Below, one piece after another: positions 7,828 through 16,299 of a stretch of DNA of 64,000 bases. Made by a program: the position numbers and the translations under genes. The stretch's first letter is position 1. Every line of letters begins with the position of its first letter. The stretch is taken from NCBI GenBank assembly GCA_017549105.1, contig JAFYVN010000006.1, forward strand, positions 124,001 through 188,000. Direction: 5' to 3'. The DNA comes from Clostridia bacterium. GTDB taxonomy: Bacteria > Bacillota > Clostridia > Oscillospirales > Acutalibacteraceae. The notes beneath the pieces were generated by a model that saw only the letters and a list, made by a program, of their open reading frames with translations, was not told the DNA's origin and did no database searches.

Positions 7828-9165
7828 TTATTTAAGTCTTGCTTCAAGCTCTTCCTTCTGAGCCTCGTAACCGGGCTTTCCGAGAAGAGCGAACATATTC
7901 TTTTTATAGCTTTCTACGCCGGGCTGGTCAAAGGGATTGACACCGAGGATGTAACCCGAAAGACCGCAAGCCTTTTCGAAGAAATAAATCAGCCAGCCAA
8001 GATGATATTCATCCTGCTTGTCGATTTCGATAAGAATGTTGGGAACATCACCGTCTGAATGAGCGAGAACCGTTCCCGCAAACGCCTTGCTGTTAACAAA
8101 GTGAACTGTTTTACCTGCAACAAAGTTGAGGCCGTCACCGTTGATATCGTCAAACTCGATTTCAACATCGTTCTGGGGTTCGTTTACCCACATAACGGTT
8201 TCAAACAGCTTACGTTCGCCTTCCTGAATGTACTGACCGAGCGAATGAAGATCGGTTGAGAAAATAGCCGATGCAGGGAAAATACCCTTGCCGTCTTTAC
8301 CTTCGCTTTCGCCGTAAAGCTGCTTGAACCATTCGCACCAGAGAGTCATCGAAGGCTCATAAGCTGCAAGCATTTCGATTGATTTGCCGCCACGGTAAAG
8401 AATGTTTCTTATTGCGGCATACTTATAACAATCGTTTGTCATTACATCGTCTTTTGAATAAGCTTCTCTTGCTTCTGCGGCACCCTTCATAAGAGCATCG
8501 ATATCGATTCCCGCAACAGCGATGGGAAGCAGACCGACTGCAGTAAGAACAGAATATCTTCCGCCTACATCGTCGGGCACAACAAAGGTTTTGTAGCCTT
8601 CATTGTCTGCAAGAGCTTTGAGAGCACCCTTTGCTTTATCTGTTGTAACGTAGATTCTCTTTGCTGCTTCTTCTTTGCCGTATTTATCTTCAAGGAGCTT
8701 TTTGAAAATACGGAAAGCAATTGCAGGTTCGGTAGTAGTACCCGATTTTGAGATAACGTTAACCGAAAAATCCTTACCTTCAACAAGCTTCATCAGTTCC
8801 GCAACAGATGAAGAGCTGATTGTGTTACCGCCGTAATAAATATCGGGAGTATCTTTTTTGATAAGGTTGTAGTTATTGGATTTTACGAATTCGATTACGG
8901 CTCTTGCGCCGAGATATGAACCGCCGATACCGAGAACAATAAGTACCTCTGAATCCTTTTTGATTTTTTCGGCACATTCTTTGATTTCTGCGAATTCATC
9001 TTTATCGTAGTTAACGGGAAGGTCGATCCAGCCAAGAAAATCGCTGCCTGCACCTGTTCCCTCGTGAAGCATTGCGTGAGCCTTTGAAACCTCAGGCTGC
9101 ATTGCTTCAATCTTCTCATTGCATGCGTATTCGCCCGCATACTTGAGATTGAGTTTGATTGCCAT
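7828..9165 (-). CDS. pgi: Glucose-6-phosphate isomerase
   Basis: 445 residues, the short (Bacillus/Clostridium) form of Pgi. It interconverts glucose 6-phosphate and fructose 6-phosphate in glycolysis, in the cytoplasm. [12 protein letters not shown] (near residue 82) and SKSGTTTE form the phosphate-binding part. [17 protein letters not shown] is PROSITE-type signature 1, and [18 protein letters not shown] near the C-terminus is signature 2. ATG at 9165 has GCGGGGTG with good spacing; a GTG four codons earlier overlaps that site and is less likely. The sigma-A promoter lies at 9215-9243. It is followed by a small P-loop gene on the same transcript. Confidence 0.97.
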   Translation of the reverse strand: MAIKLNLKYAGEYACNEKIEAMQPEVSKAHAMLHEGTGAGSDFLGWIDLPVNYDKDEFAEIKECAEKIKKDSEVLIVLGIGGSYLGARAVIEFVKSNNYNLIKKDTPDIYYGGNTISSSSVAELMKLVEGKDFSVNVISKSGTTTEPAIAFRIFKKLLEDKYGKEEAAKRIYVTTDKAKGALKALADNEGYKTFVVPDDVGGRYSVLTAVGLLPIAVAGIDIDALMKGAAEAREAYSKDDVMTNDCYKYAAIRNILYRGGKSIEMLAAYEPSMTLWCEWFKQLYGESEGKDGKGIFPASAIFSTDLHSLGQYIQEGERKLFETVMWVNEPQNDVEIEFDDINGDGLNFVAGKTVHFVNSKAFAGTVLAHSDGDVPNILIEIDKQDEYHLGWLIYFFEKACGLSGYILGVNPFDQPGVESYKKNMFALLGKPGYEAQKEELEARLK

Positions 9166-9214
9166 GTGTCTGTACACCCCGCTATAAAAATGCTAAGTTG
9201 AGTTTATTTAATTT

Positions 9215-9243
9215 ATTTTACCCTATAAAAGCATTCTTTGCAA
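9215..9243 (-). promoter_or_regulatory. Sigma-A promoter of pgi
   Basis: Minus strand: TTGCAA (9238-9243), 17-bp spacer, TAAAAT (9215-9220), about 50 bases before the pgi start. Confidence 0.8.
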
Positions 9244-9427
9244 CACCTAAAAGCAAAATAATATAAAAATTTTTTCGCAGACAGCAATTTTTTTGTTGCA
9301 GAAGCCGACACTGTGTATCTTTACCTGTATTTTAACATATGTTTTCGAAAAATGCAAACCGATTTTGTCACCAAAACCGCATATCATTAATATATTGTAA
9401 TTAGTGAACGAAACGGAGGTATTATTT

Positions 9428-10246
9428 ATGGACAGACAAGAACTTGAAAAACTTATGGATAAATATAAACGGGAGATGCTTGAGTTTCAGCAAAAAAACA
9501 ACCTTTCAGGGTATCCGTCATCTTCCGTCACAGATGATGAGCGTGAAAAAAAACTCGGTGAAGCGCTGAAAAACAATACTCCCTTTGAGCGCGACAGAAG
9601 CGACCCTCTGCCCGGTACAGAAACATACGAAACAGATGTAACCGACGAGTCAACCGAAGAACCGCAGGCACTCGCCGTTCAGGCGCCCACACCCCAAAAC
9701 GACACACTTCCGTTAGGTGAGTCATCGCCTGATGTTGAAAGTCTTCTCCGGAGAAGCTGCGAAAATCTGCCTGCCAACGCAACCAACGAACAAAAAGCAA
9801 GATGCCGCAGTATCAACGATTTTCTTGCTGCAAACACCGAAAGCGGAACTCTTAAGGTTGAGGCTTTTGCATCTGACAGAGCTTTCGGAATACCGAGTGC
9901 AAGGGTTATGGTGTTTCTCGGACTGCCGGGAGGAAACACCGCTGTTTTTGACGGTTTGACCGACATTAACGGTTCAACCGAAAGCATACGCCTTCCCGCA
10001 CCGCCGAAATCAATTTCACAGTCACCTCAGACGGGAGCAAATCAGAAACTTCCTTATGCGGTTTACTCGGTATATGTTGAGCATCCCGACTTTGTGAGGT
10101 CTGTGTTTACAAATGTGCCCGTTTTCTCGGGGATAGAATCGATTCAACCCGTCAGAATGCTGGCAAAAGCAGTGGGTCTCGAAGAGCCAGAACCCATTGT
10201 TGTTGATGAAACAGCACTCAACACATTAAGAAACGAGGCGAGATAA
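9428..10246 (+). CDS. Uncharacterised protein of a sporulation operon, with a C-terminal beta-sandwich-like domain
   Basis: 272 residues with no signal peptide. The first 40 residues are charged and probably helical. Residues about 50-100 are an acidic, Pro/Thr-rich linker. From about residue 128 the stretch SGTLKVEAFASDRAFGIPSARVMVF and TDINGSTESIRLPAP looks like a carboxypeptidase-regulatory or SpaA-type beta-sandwich; this is by eye. AACGGAGGTATTATTT precedes the ATG. It ends one base before the SpoIID-domain gene and probably shares its transcript, so a role at the forespore coat or cortex is the best guess. No family name can be given with confidence. Confidence 0.6.
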   Translation: MDRQELEKLMDKYKREMLEFQQKNNLSGYPSSSVTDDEREKKLGEALKNNTPFERDRSDPLPGTETYETDVTDESTEEPQALAVQAPTPQNDTLPLGESSPDVESLLRRSCENLPANATNEQKARCRSINDFLAANTESGTLKVEAFASDRAFGIPSARVMVFLGLPGGNTAVFDGLTDINGSTESIRLPAPPKSISQSPQTGANQKLPYAVYSVYVEHPDFVRSVFTNVPVFSGIESIQPVRMLAKAVGLEEPEPIVVDETALNTLRNEAR

Positions 10247-10247
10247 A

Positions 10248-11597
10248 ATGGCTGTAACACCCGTTATCCCCGACTATATAACCGTTCATCTCGGTCCTCC
10301 CAATTCCAACGCACGCAATGTGAGGGTTCCCTTTACAGACTACATCAAAAACGTTGCGTCAAGCGAAATTTATCCTTCGTGGCCCGACAGTGCGCTCAGA
10401 GCCAACATCTATGCGCAGGTTTCTTTTGCGCTCAACAGAATTTTCAGTGAATATTACCGCAGCAGAGGCTATAATTTTGATATAACAAACTCAACCGCAT
10501 ACGACCAGGCTTATATTGACGGTAGAGATATTTTTTCTAATATTTCAAAAATTGTTGATGAACTTTTTAACGACTATGTCACTAAAGGCAATCAGATCCA
10601 GCCCTATTTCACCGAATACTGCGACGGCAGAAGTGTTACTTGCAGAGGTCTTTCCCAATGGGGCACCGTCACACTCGCAAACCAGGGCAGAACCCCCTAT
10701 CAGATTTTGCAGAACTACTACGGCAACGACGTTAACATCGTTCGCAATGCACCTGTCAAAAACATCCCTGAATCTTATCCCGGCAGATTGCTCCGCATCG
10801 GTTCGTACGGTGGAGAAGACATCCGCACAATTCAGCGTCAGCTCAACAGAATAAGGCAGAATTACCCCGCAATTCCAAGAATACCCGACCCGAACGGCTT
10901 TTTTGATTCCGCAACACGGGCTGCCGTGGTAAAATTCCAACAGATATTCAATCTCACTCCCGACGGAATAGTAGGCAAGGCAACGTGGTATAAAATCAAG
11001 CAGATTTATAACGCAGTCAAAAAGATTTCGGAGCTTTATTCGGAGGGTATAACAATCAGCGAGGTTGAAAGAACTTTCAGCGAAGTTATACGCAGAGGCG
11101 ACAGAGGCAGAGATGTAAGAACGATTCAGTATTATCTCAACTTCCTCGGCTTTTTCAATGACAGACTTCCTCAGATTACGGTTGACGGAATATTTGGCCC
11201 TGCAACTGAAAACGCCGTAAGAACATTCCAACGTGAATACGGACTCACGGTTGACGGAATAGTCGGCAGAGCAACCTGGAACGCAATAATCGATGCATAC
11301 GACAGCACACTGAACTCTCTGCCCGATGAATACCGTTCGTATTCGTCTCTTCTGTACCCCGGTTACACTCTCACAACGGGCACAAGCGGAAATGTTGTAA
11401 CACAGCTGCAAACCTTCCTTCGTACAATCGCACAGAATAATAATGCCGTGCCTTTGATTACGGTTGACGGTATTTTTGGCAACCAAACCCGTGATGCAGT
11501 TATAGCCGTACAAAAACTTTCGGGAATTGAGCAGACGGGCGCAGTAGGTCCTCTGACATGGAACGCAATTGTTAACCTTTATAATGAATACAGATGA
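10248..11597 (+). CDS. SpoIID/LytB-domain protein with three peptidoglycan-binding repeats
   Basis: 449 residues. The N-terminal part (about 10-175) resembles the SpoIID/LytB lytic transglycosylase domain: FTDYIKNVASSEIYPSWPDSALRAN, where Glu40 aligns with the catalytic Glu of SpoIID, and CRGLSQWGTVTLANQG followed by YQILQNYYG. Three PG_binding_1 repeats follow (about 182-255, 280-352 and 375-449), each with a G.xG.DVRTIQ opening and an ITVDGIFGPATxxAVxxFQ core. SpoIID trims glycan strands during engulfment. Here the lack of a signal peptide or membrane anchor is odd and suggests export by another route or action inside the mother cell. Placement before a SpoVAF-type gene supports a spore role. 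Confidence 0.8.
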   Translation: MAVTPVIPDYITVHLGPPNSNARNVRVPFTDYIKNVASSEIYPSWPDSALRANIYAQVSFALNRIFSEYYRSRGYNFDITNSTAYDQAYIDGRDIFSNISKIVDELFNDYVTKGNQIQPYFTEYCDGRSVTCRGLSQWGTVTLANQGRTPYQILQNYYGNDVNIVRNAPVKNIPESYPGRLLRIGSYGGEDIRTIQRQLNRIRQNYPAIPRIPDPNGFFDSATRAAVVKFQQIFNLTPDGIVGKATWYKIKQIYNAVKKISELYSEGITISEVERTFSEVIRRGDRGRDVRTIQYYLNFLGFFNDRLPQITVDGIFGPATENAVRTFQREYGLTVDGIVGRATWNAIIDAYDSTLNSLPDEYRSYSSLLYPGYTLTTGTSGNVVTQLQTFLRTIAQNNNAVPLITVDGIFGNQTRDAVIAVQKLSGIEQTGAVGPLTWNAIVNLYNEYR

Positions 11598-11646
11598 TAT
11601 CTGCGACAATAATATAAAATGTATTATATCATAAAGGATGATGGGA

Positions 11647-13068
11647 ATGGAGAAAACTTTTTCGGCAGACTACGCATCGGATATCGCACTTCTCGACAGC
11701 GAACTTCGGATTAATGCCAGTTTTGACGTTGTGGGCAGAGAAATAAAAATCGACAAGCGCAATGCAAAACTTTATTTTATCGACGGCTTCTGCAAAGATG
11801 AAATTATGGTTAAAATTATGACCTATTTTATGAATGCCGAAGAAAAAGAAATGAAATCGCTGAAAACGACAAGGGAATTTGCCAACAAATACGTTCCCTA
11901 CGTTGAGACTGACGTTCACGCAAAGGTCAGCGATTTTGTAAAAGCCGTTCTTTCGGGTGCAATAGGAATGATTGTTGAAGGTTATCCCGAAGCGGTTATG
12001 ATTGATGCAAGAACCTACCCCGTGCGTTCGGTCGGTGAACCCGAAAACGACAGAGTGCTCAGAGGTCCGCACGACGGATTTGTTGAAACTCTCGTATTCA
12101 ACACCGCACTGGTCCGCAGAAGAATACGTGACACAAACCTCACTATGGAAATTCATTCCGTCGGCAAAAAATCAAAAACTGATGTTGTTATCTGCTTTAT
12201 GCAAGGCAGAGTCAACGAAAAAATGCTCAATGCCCTTCGCAAAAAGCTTGACTCAATTTCGGTCAACTCTCTTTCAATGAGTCAACAGAGCCTTATCGAC
12301 TGCCTTGTACCAAAGCAATGGTTTAACCCGTTTCCGAAGGTGCGCTACACCGAAAGACCCGATGCGGTTGCGGCAAGCATCCTTGAAGGAAGTATGGTTG
12401 TGCTGACCGATAACTCCCCTGCCGCAATGATAATTCCGTCAGGTATTTTTGATTTTTTGCAGGATACAAACGACTACTATATGTCACCCGTCATCGGCTC
12501 ATATATGCGAATAATACGTATGTTTATTTTTGCAATGACGATGCTGCTTATTCCGATATGGTTGCTACTGATTCAGAATCCCGATTACATTCCCGAATGG
12601 CTGAACTTTATAAAAATCGAAGAAGAATACACTCTGCCGATTGTGGCTCAGCTTTTCATCGTTGAAGTTGTTATCGATGCAATAAAGCTCGCATCAATCA
12701 ATACTCCTCAGTCGCTCAGCGGTTCGTTCGGCGTTATCGGTGCACTTGTGCTGGGTGAATTTGCAGTTTCGGCAGGATGGTTTGTTCCTGAGGTAGTGCT
12801 TTATATGGCTTTTGTTGCTCTTACGAACTTCACTCAGCCCAGCTTCGAACTCGGTTATGCCTTCAAGCTTTTCCGAATGATGCTGATTGCGCTGATTGCA
12901 TTATTTAATGTATGGGGATTTGTTGCAGGAATACTGATTGTCGTTATCGAAATCGCAACAACAAAAACCGTCACGGGGCAATGCTATCTTTTCCCACTCA
13001 TTCCATTCAACGGTTCATCCCTCCTCAGCCTGCTTCTGCGCAGACCGCTGAACAACAAAAACAACTGA
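11647..13068 (+). CDS. spoVAF: GerA-family spore germination protein, SpoVAF type
   Basis: 473 residues. It has a long soluble N-terminal part followed by 4-5 membrane helices, as in GerA A-subunits (PF03323). The stretch WFNPFPKVRYTERPDAVAAS with VVLTDNSPAAMIIPSG and SYMRIIRMFIFAMTMLLIPIW is close to SpoVAF of the spoVA operon. Such proteins sit in the inner spore membrane and help dipicolinate release or germinant signalling. The rest of spoVA is absent; the neighbours are a SpoIID-like and an unknown gene. Of three in-frame ATGs (11638, 11641, 11647) the third has the right distance from AAAGG. No terminator is obvious before the palindrome-rich region. Confidence 0.88.
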   Translation: MEKTFSADYASDIALLDSELRINASFDVVGREIKIDKRNAKLYFIDGFCKDEIMVKIMTYFMNAEEKEMKSLKTTREFANKYVPYVETDVHAKVSDFVKAVLSGAIGMIVEGYPEAVMIDARTYPVRSVGEPENDRVLRGPHDGFVETLVFNTALVRRRIRDTNLTMEIHSVGKKSKTDVVICFMQGRVNEKMLNALRKKLDSISVNSLSMSQQSLIDCLVPKQWFNPFPKVRYTERPDAVAASILEGSMVVLTDNSPAAMIIPSGIFDFLQDTNDYYMSPVIGSYMRIIRMFIFAMTMLLIPIWLLLIQNPDYIPEWLNFIKIEEEYTLPIVAQLFIVEVVIDAIKLASINTPQSLSGSFGVIGALVLGEFAVSAGWFVPEVVLYMAFVALTNFTQPSFELGYAFKLFRMMLIALIALFNVWGFVAGILIVVIEIATTKTVTGQCYLFPLIPFNGSSLLSLLLRRPLNNKNN

Positions 13069-13175
13069 CGGTGTTTGACTTCACATTTCGCCTTCTTCTC
13101 AAGGGGAAGCCCAGACAGTTTGCACAAAGCAGGACGGTGCTTGCTCCCGACGTTTTGAATTTCCGCAAAAATCAC

Positions 13176-13196
13176 GGCGGCTTGGGTCAAGCCGCC
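13176..13196. repeat. GC-rich palindrome 1 (followed by CTAC)
   Basis: GGCGGCTTG, 3-base loop, CAAGCCGCC: a perfect 9-bp stem, then CTAC at 13197-13200. Confidence 0.85.
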
Positions 13197-13243
13197 CTAC
13201 GGAGATTGATGTTAATTTGGGATTTGATTTTAATTCTTGCTAT

Positions 13244-13268
13244 GTAGGGCGGGCTGACTCAGCCCGCC
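13244..13268. repeat. GC-rich palindrome 2 (preceded by GTAG)
   Basis: GTAG at 13244-13247, then GGCGGGCTG, loop ACT, CAGCCCGCC: a perfect 9-bp stem. Its flank is the reverse complement of that of palindrome 1, so the two form an outward-facing pair. Confidence 0.85.
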
Positions 13269-13310
13269 GGATAGGCAAACAGCCGATAATCTCAACAAAA
13301 TTCTGTAGCA

Positions 13311-13334
13311 GAACGGATGATATCCGTTCCCTAC
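13311..13334. repeat. GC-rich palindrome 3 (followed by CTAC)
   Basis: GAACGGAT, loop GAT, ATCCGTTC, then CCCTAC. Same architecture as palindrome 1 with a different stem sequence. Confidence 0.8.
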
Positions 13335-13349
13335 CTAAAATTATAGCAG

Positions 13350-13365
13350 GGGCGATCATCCGCCC
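13350..13365. repeat. Imperfect palindrome 4
   Basis: GGGCG, a 6-base loop, CGCCC, preceded by TAGCAG. Probably a decayed copy of the same kind of element. Confidence 0.55.
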
Positions 13366-13513
13366 GAAAAATTTGCCATGCCGACAAAAACTATTATCTG
13401 TTCAACATTATCTCTTATCATAAACCAGCAGACACAACGGTACCCCCTTCATTAACTTCCGAATTTTGAAATTTAAGCCGGCATCCTTTGCATAAAAACA
13501 ATTAAAACTACAA

Positions 13514-13542
13514 TTGAATTTCGCATAAATATGTGGTATACT
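13514..13542 (+). promoter_or_regulatory. Sigma-A promoter of the leucine-rich-repeat gene
   Basis: TTGAAT (13514-13519), 17-bp spacer, TATACT (13537-13542). The transcript should begin near 13549, exactly where a large hairpin starts. Confidence 0.78.
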
Positions 13543-13550
13543 AATATTGC

Positions 13551-13600
13551 CAAACATAATCCTGCATATACTATTGTGGGTTTATACAGGATTATGTTTG
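13551..13600 (+). promoter_or_regulatory. Large hairpin at the 5' end of the leader RNA
   Basis: 18-base arms (13551-13568 and 13583-13600) pair with one mismatch around a 14-base loop. No T tract follows, so it is not a terminator. It begins within a few bases of the predicted transcript start. Confidence 0.75.
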
Positions 13601-13626
13601 GAGACAGTTGGAGCTATGTGTTTTTC

Positions 13627-13658
13627 GTGCGTGGCTTCGGCTGCGTATTTTTTATTTT
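13627..13658 (+). terminator. Possible leader attenuator with UUCG tetraloop
   Basis: A stem at 13627-13648 closes a C(TTCG)G loop and contains G-T pairs. It is followed by a T-rich run (13648-13658), directly before the ribosome site at 13661-13667. It could terminate transcription in part. Confidence 0.45.
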
Positions 13659-13675
13659 CAGGGAGGAATTTTAAA

Positions 13676-16258
13676 GTGAAAAAGAATATGAAAAAATTTT
13701 TATCCGTACTGCTTGCTGTGACGCTCCTTTTCGGCTCATCCGCCTTCGGTTTTTCGGGCGTTAATCTCCCCGATTTTTCCGTAACGGCAAATGCGGCAAC
13801 AAGCGGCACCTGCGGCACAAACCTCACCTGGTCGCTCAACGAATCCACCGGCACTCTTACAGTCAGCGGTACCGGCGAAATGTCAAACTGGAGCAGTTTG
13901 AGCTACAATAGACCTTCATGGTTTTATAACAAAGACTCAATTTATAAAGTTGTTATCAACAAAGGCGTAACAAGCATCGGCGACTATGCTTTTTATCTTT
14001 TTGAAAACCTTACAAGCATATCAATTCCCGACACTGTGACTTATATCGGAATCGGTTCGTTTTACAGCTGTCAGAAGCTTTCAAGCGTATCAATACCCGC
14101 TAATGTAACTCAGATAGGCGAAGCTGCTTTCACTCTTTGTCGCACTCTCAAAAGCATAACCATACCGTCCAAAGTAACATATCTCGGCAAAGATGCTTTT
14201 GCAGAATGTTCCGCGCTTAAAAGCGTTTCGCTTCCCGATAACCTTACCATAATCAACGACGGCACTTTCAGAAGCTGTACCGCACTTGCAGAAATAAAAC
14301 TCCCCAAAAATCTCAAAACCATCGGTGAGGGTACCTTTTCAACCTGTTCTTCACTTAATAGCATCTCTCTTCCGAGTGCACTTACTGTTATCGATAACAA
14401 GGTTTTTGAATACTGCGACAGTCTTGAAAACATAACCATCCCTGGTAACGTGACAAGAATAGGAAGTAACGCATTTTTTGGCTGCAAAAGTCTTGCAAAC
14501 GCAACCATTCCTGACAGCGTAACTGAAATATGGAGCTATGCATTTGACGGATGTAAAAACCTCAAGAGCGTCAGACTTTCTAACAGTCTGACACAGTTAA
14601 GCAGCTGCATATTCGCCTCCTGCTCAAGTCTGACAAGCATCACCATTCCCAAAAGCATCAAAACAATCGGAACCTGTGCGTTCAGCTTCTGCTCAAGTCT
14701 TAAAAATGTAACGATTCCAAACGGCGTAACAACTATAGAAGCCTCTGCATTTGAAGGCTGTTCGAGCTTCACAAGTATGACCGTTCCAAACAGCGTAACA
14801 AAGCTCGGCGACAGTGTATTCAAAGACTGCACACGTCTTTCAAGCGTTTCGATCCCTGACCATATTTCGGTACTCGGCGACGAATTGTTCTCGGGCTGTT
14901 CATCTCTCAGCAGCTTCACAATAAGCAATAATGTAACTCAAATCGGCGAAAGCACTTTTGAAGGCTGTAAAAATCTTGCAAGCATCAGTATCCCCGACGG
15001 TGTGACAAGTATTGGCAGCGGAGCTTTCAAAAACTGTACAAAAATCAAGAGCGCAATTATTCCCGACAGCGTTTCTTCTTTGGGTCTTTCGGTGTTTTTC
15101 GGATGCACAAACCTTACCGAAGTCAGACTTCCTAACGGTTTGTTGAATTTATCTATGGATTTACTTGCAAACTGTACAAGTCTCAAGAGTGTTACTGTTC
15201 CAAGCGGTGTCAGAACTCTGAATTTCGGCGTTTTTGAAGATTGTACCGCACTCACAAACGTATATATCCCCTATAGCGTAACGCAGATTAGCACCAGTGC
15301 CTTTTACGGTTGCAGCAGACTTGCGCACATTTATTACGGCGGTTCTCAGAGCGATTGGAGCTCCATTGCAGTCGGAGATTATAACGAACCTCTTAAAAAG
15401 GCAAAAGTTCATTATAATTCTTACAGCAACGACGACCCTGTAACACCGACACCTTCAACCACAAAGCCAACTACAACGAAGCCTTCAATAACTAAACCGG
15501 TAACAACCACTCCTTCGTCTTACAAAAAGGTTACTTCGTTTGATATTATTGTCAAAAGAGGCTTTGACGATACCCATACCGCTCAGCTCGGTGTATCTGT
15601 CAAACCTGCCGATGCAACATATAAGAGCATTAAGTGGAGTTCGTCCAACCCGAGCATTGTTTCGGTTGACCAAAACGGATTGATTGCAACTCACGGTATC
15701 GTTGGCAGAGCAGTCATTACCGCAACCATAACCAACTACGACGGCTCAACGCTTTCCGACACCATCAACGCTTCATACGGAGACCCCGATGAACCCGTAA
15801 CTACCAAGCCTACAACTACAAAGCCTACAACTACCAAGCCTACAACTACCAAGCCTGCAACTACAAAGCCGACCACTACAAAACCCGCTGCTTCGGGCAA
15901 GGTAACATCGGTTGAAATTTTTGTTAAAAAGGATTTCGGAGACAGTAATGTCTGCGAGCTTGGTATAACAATCAACCCCGCCAATGCTTCGTATAAGAGC
16001 ATCGAGTGGACCTCCTCCGACACAAATGTTGCAACCGTCGACCGGGACGGAACAGTTACCACCTACGGAGTAATAGGTGAGTCCATAATCACCGTAACAG
16101 TCACAAACAACGATGGCACAACCGTTACCGATACCATTAATGTCACGGTCGGTGATGGAGACGATTCTTCAGGCGGAATCTTCGAACTGTTCCTCGACTT
16201 TTTCTTTATGATTTTTGAAATTCTCTTCCTCCCCTTCACAATTCTGTTCGGATTATAA
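13676..16258 (+). CDS. Secreted BspA-type leucine-rich-repeat protein with two Big_2 domains
   Basis: 860 residues. A signal peptide (KKNMKKFLSVLLAVTLLFGSSAFG, cleaved near NANA) is followed by a short TCGTNLTWSLNESTGTLTVSG motif, then about 20 LRR_5 repeats of 22-24 residues with the pattern IPxSVTxIGxxAFxxCxxL. A TTKP-rich linker leads to a Big_2 domain, a longer TTKPTTTKP linker and a second Big_2 domain. The last 26 residues are strongly hydrophobic without a basic tail. Such proteins act as adhesins at the cell surface. The GTG start is chosen for its GGGAGGA site 8 bases upstream; an upstream open extension is the leader RNA. A bidirectional terminator follows. Confidence 0.88.
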   Translation: MKKNMKKFLSVLLAVTLLFGSSAFGFSGVNLPDFSVTANAATSGTCGTNLTWSLNESTGTLTVSGTGEMSNWSSLSYNRPSWFYNKDSIYKVVINKGVTSIGDYAFYLFENLTSISIPDTVTYIGIGSFYSCQKLSSVSIPANVTQIGEAAFTLCRTLKSITIPSKVTYLGKDAFAECSALKSVSLPDNLTIINDGTFRSCTALAEIKLPKNLKTIGEGTFSTCSSLNSISLPSALTVIDNKVFEYCDSLENITIPGNVTRIGSNAFFGCKSLANATIPDSVTEIWSYAFDGCKNLKSVRLSNSLTQLSSCIFASCSSLTSITIPKSIKTIGTCAFSFCSSLKNVTIPNGVTTIEASAFEGCSSFTSMTVPNSVTKLGDSVFKDCTRLSSVSIPDHISVLGDELFSGCSSLSSFTISNNVTQIGESTFEGCKNLASISIPDGVTSIGSGAFKNCTKIKSAIIPDSVSSLGLSVFFGCTNLTEVRLPNGLLNLSMDLLANCTSLKSVTVPSGVRTLNFGVFEDCTALTNVYIPYSVTQISTSAFYGCSRLAHIYYGGSQSDWSSIAVGDYNEPLKKAKVHYNSYSNDDPVTPTPSTTKPTTTKPSITKPVTTTPSSYKKVTSFDIIVKRGFDDTHTAQLGVSVKPADATYKSIKWSSSNPSIVSVDQNGLIATHGIVGRAVITATITNYDGSTLSDTINASYGDPDEPVTTKPTTTKPTTTKPTTTKPATTKPTTTKPAASGKVTSVEIFVKKDFGDSNVCELGITINPANASYKSIEWTSSDTNVATVDRDGTVTTYGVIGESIITVTVTNNDGTTVTDTINVTVGDGDDSSGGIFELFLDFFFMIFEILFLPFTILFGL

Positions 16259-16262
16259 AATC

Positions 16263-16296
16263 ATAGTCCCGAATCCGTCTTTGGATTCGGGACTAT
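16263..16296. terminator. Bidirectional intrinsic terminator
   Basis: A 14-bp perfect stem ATAGTCCCGAATCC / GGATTCGGGACTAT with a 6-base loop, between the convergent LRR and mtaB genes. Confidence 0.92.
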
Positions 16297-16299
16297 TGT

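Larger units (their letters stand above)
13069..13500. other. Non-coding region with interspersed GC-rich palindromes
   Basis: No credible gene. The stretch holds at least four short palindromes (listed separately) and low-complexity remnants. Short open frames here lack ribosome sites and recognisable sequence. It looks like a site that has collected small hairpin elements between the spore operon and the leucine-rich-repeat gene. Confidence 0.7.

Noticed and set aside
9360-9427. Sigma-G or sigma-K promoter before the spore unit
   Set aside because: CATA-like sequences are present near 9380-9400, but no matching -35 at the right spacing was found, so I did not list it.
10545-11609. Long open frame antisense to the SpoIID-domain gene (about 354 codons)
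   Set aside because: It lies wholly within a well-supported gene, has no ribosome site or recognisable domain, and its cysteine-rich composition is typical of an antisense shadow.
13069-13500. Short open frames in the palindrome-rich region as genes
   Set aside because: None has a ribosome site, a plausible composition or a conserved motif, and they run through the palindromes.
13551-13600. Intrinsic terminator of the spore operon
   Set aside because: The hairpin lies downstream of a good promoter and is not followed by a T tract.
13551-13600. Invertible promoter (phase-variation switch) at the LRR gene
   Set aside because: The inverted repeats enclose only 14 bases and the promoter lies outside them; no recombinase gene is nearby.
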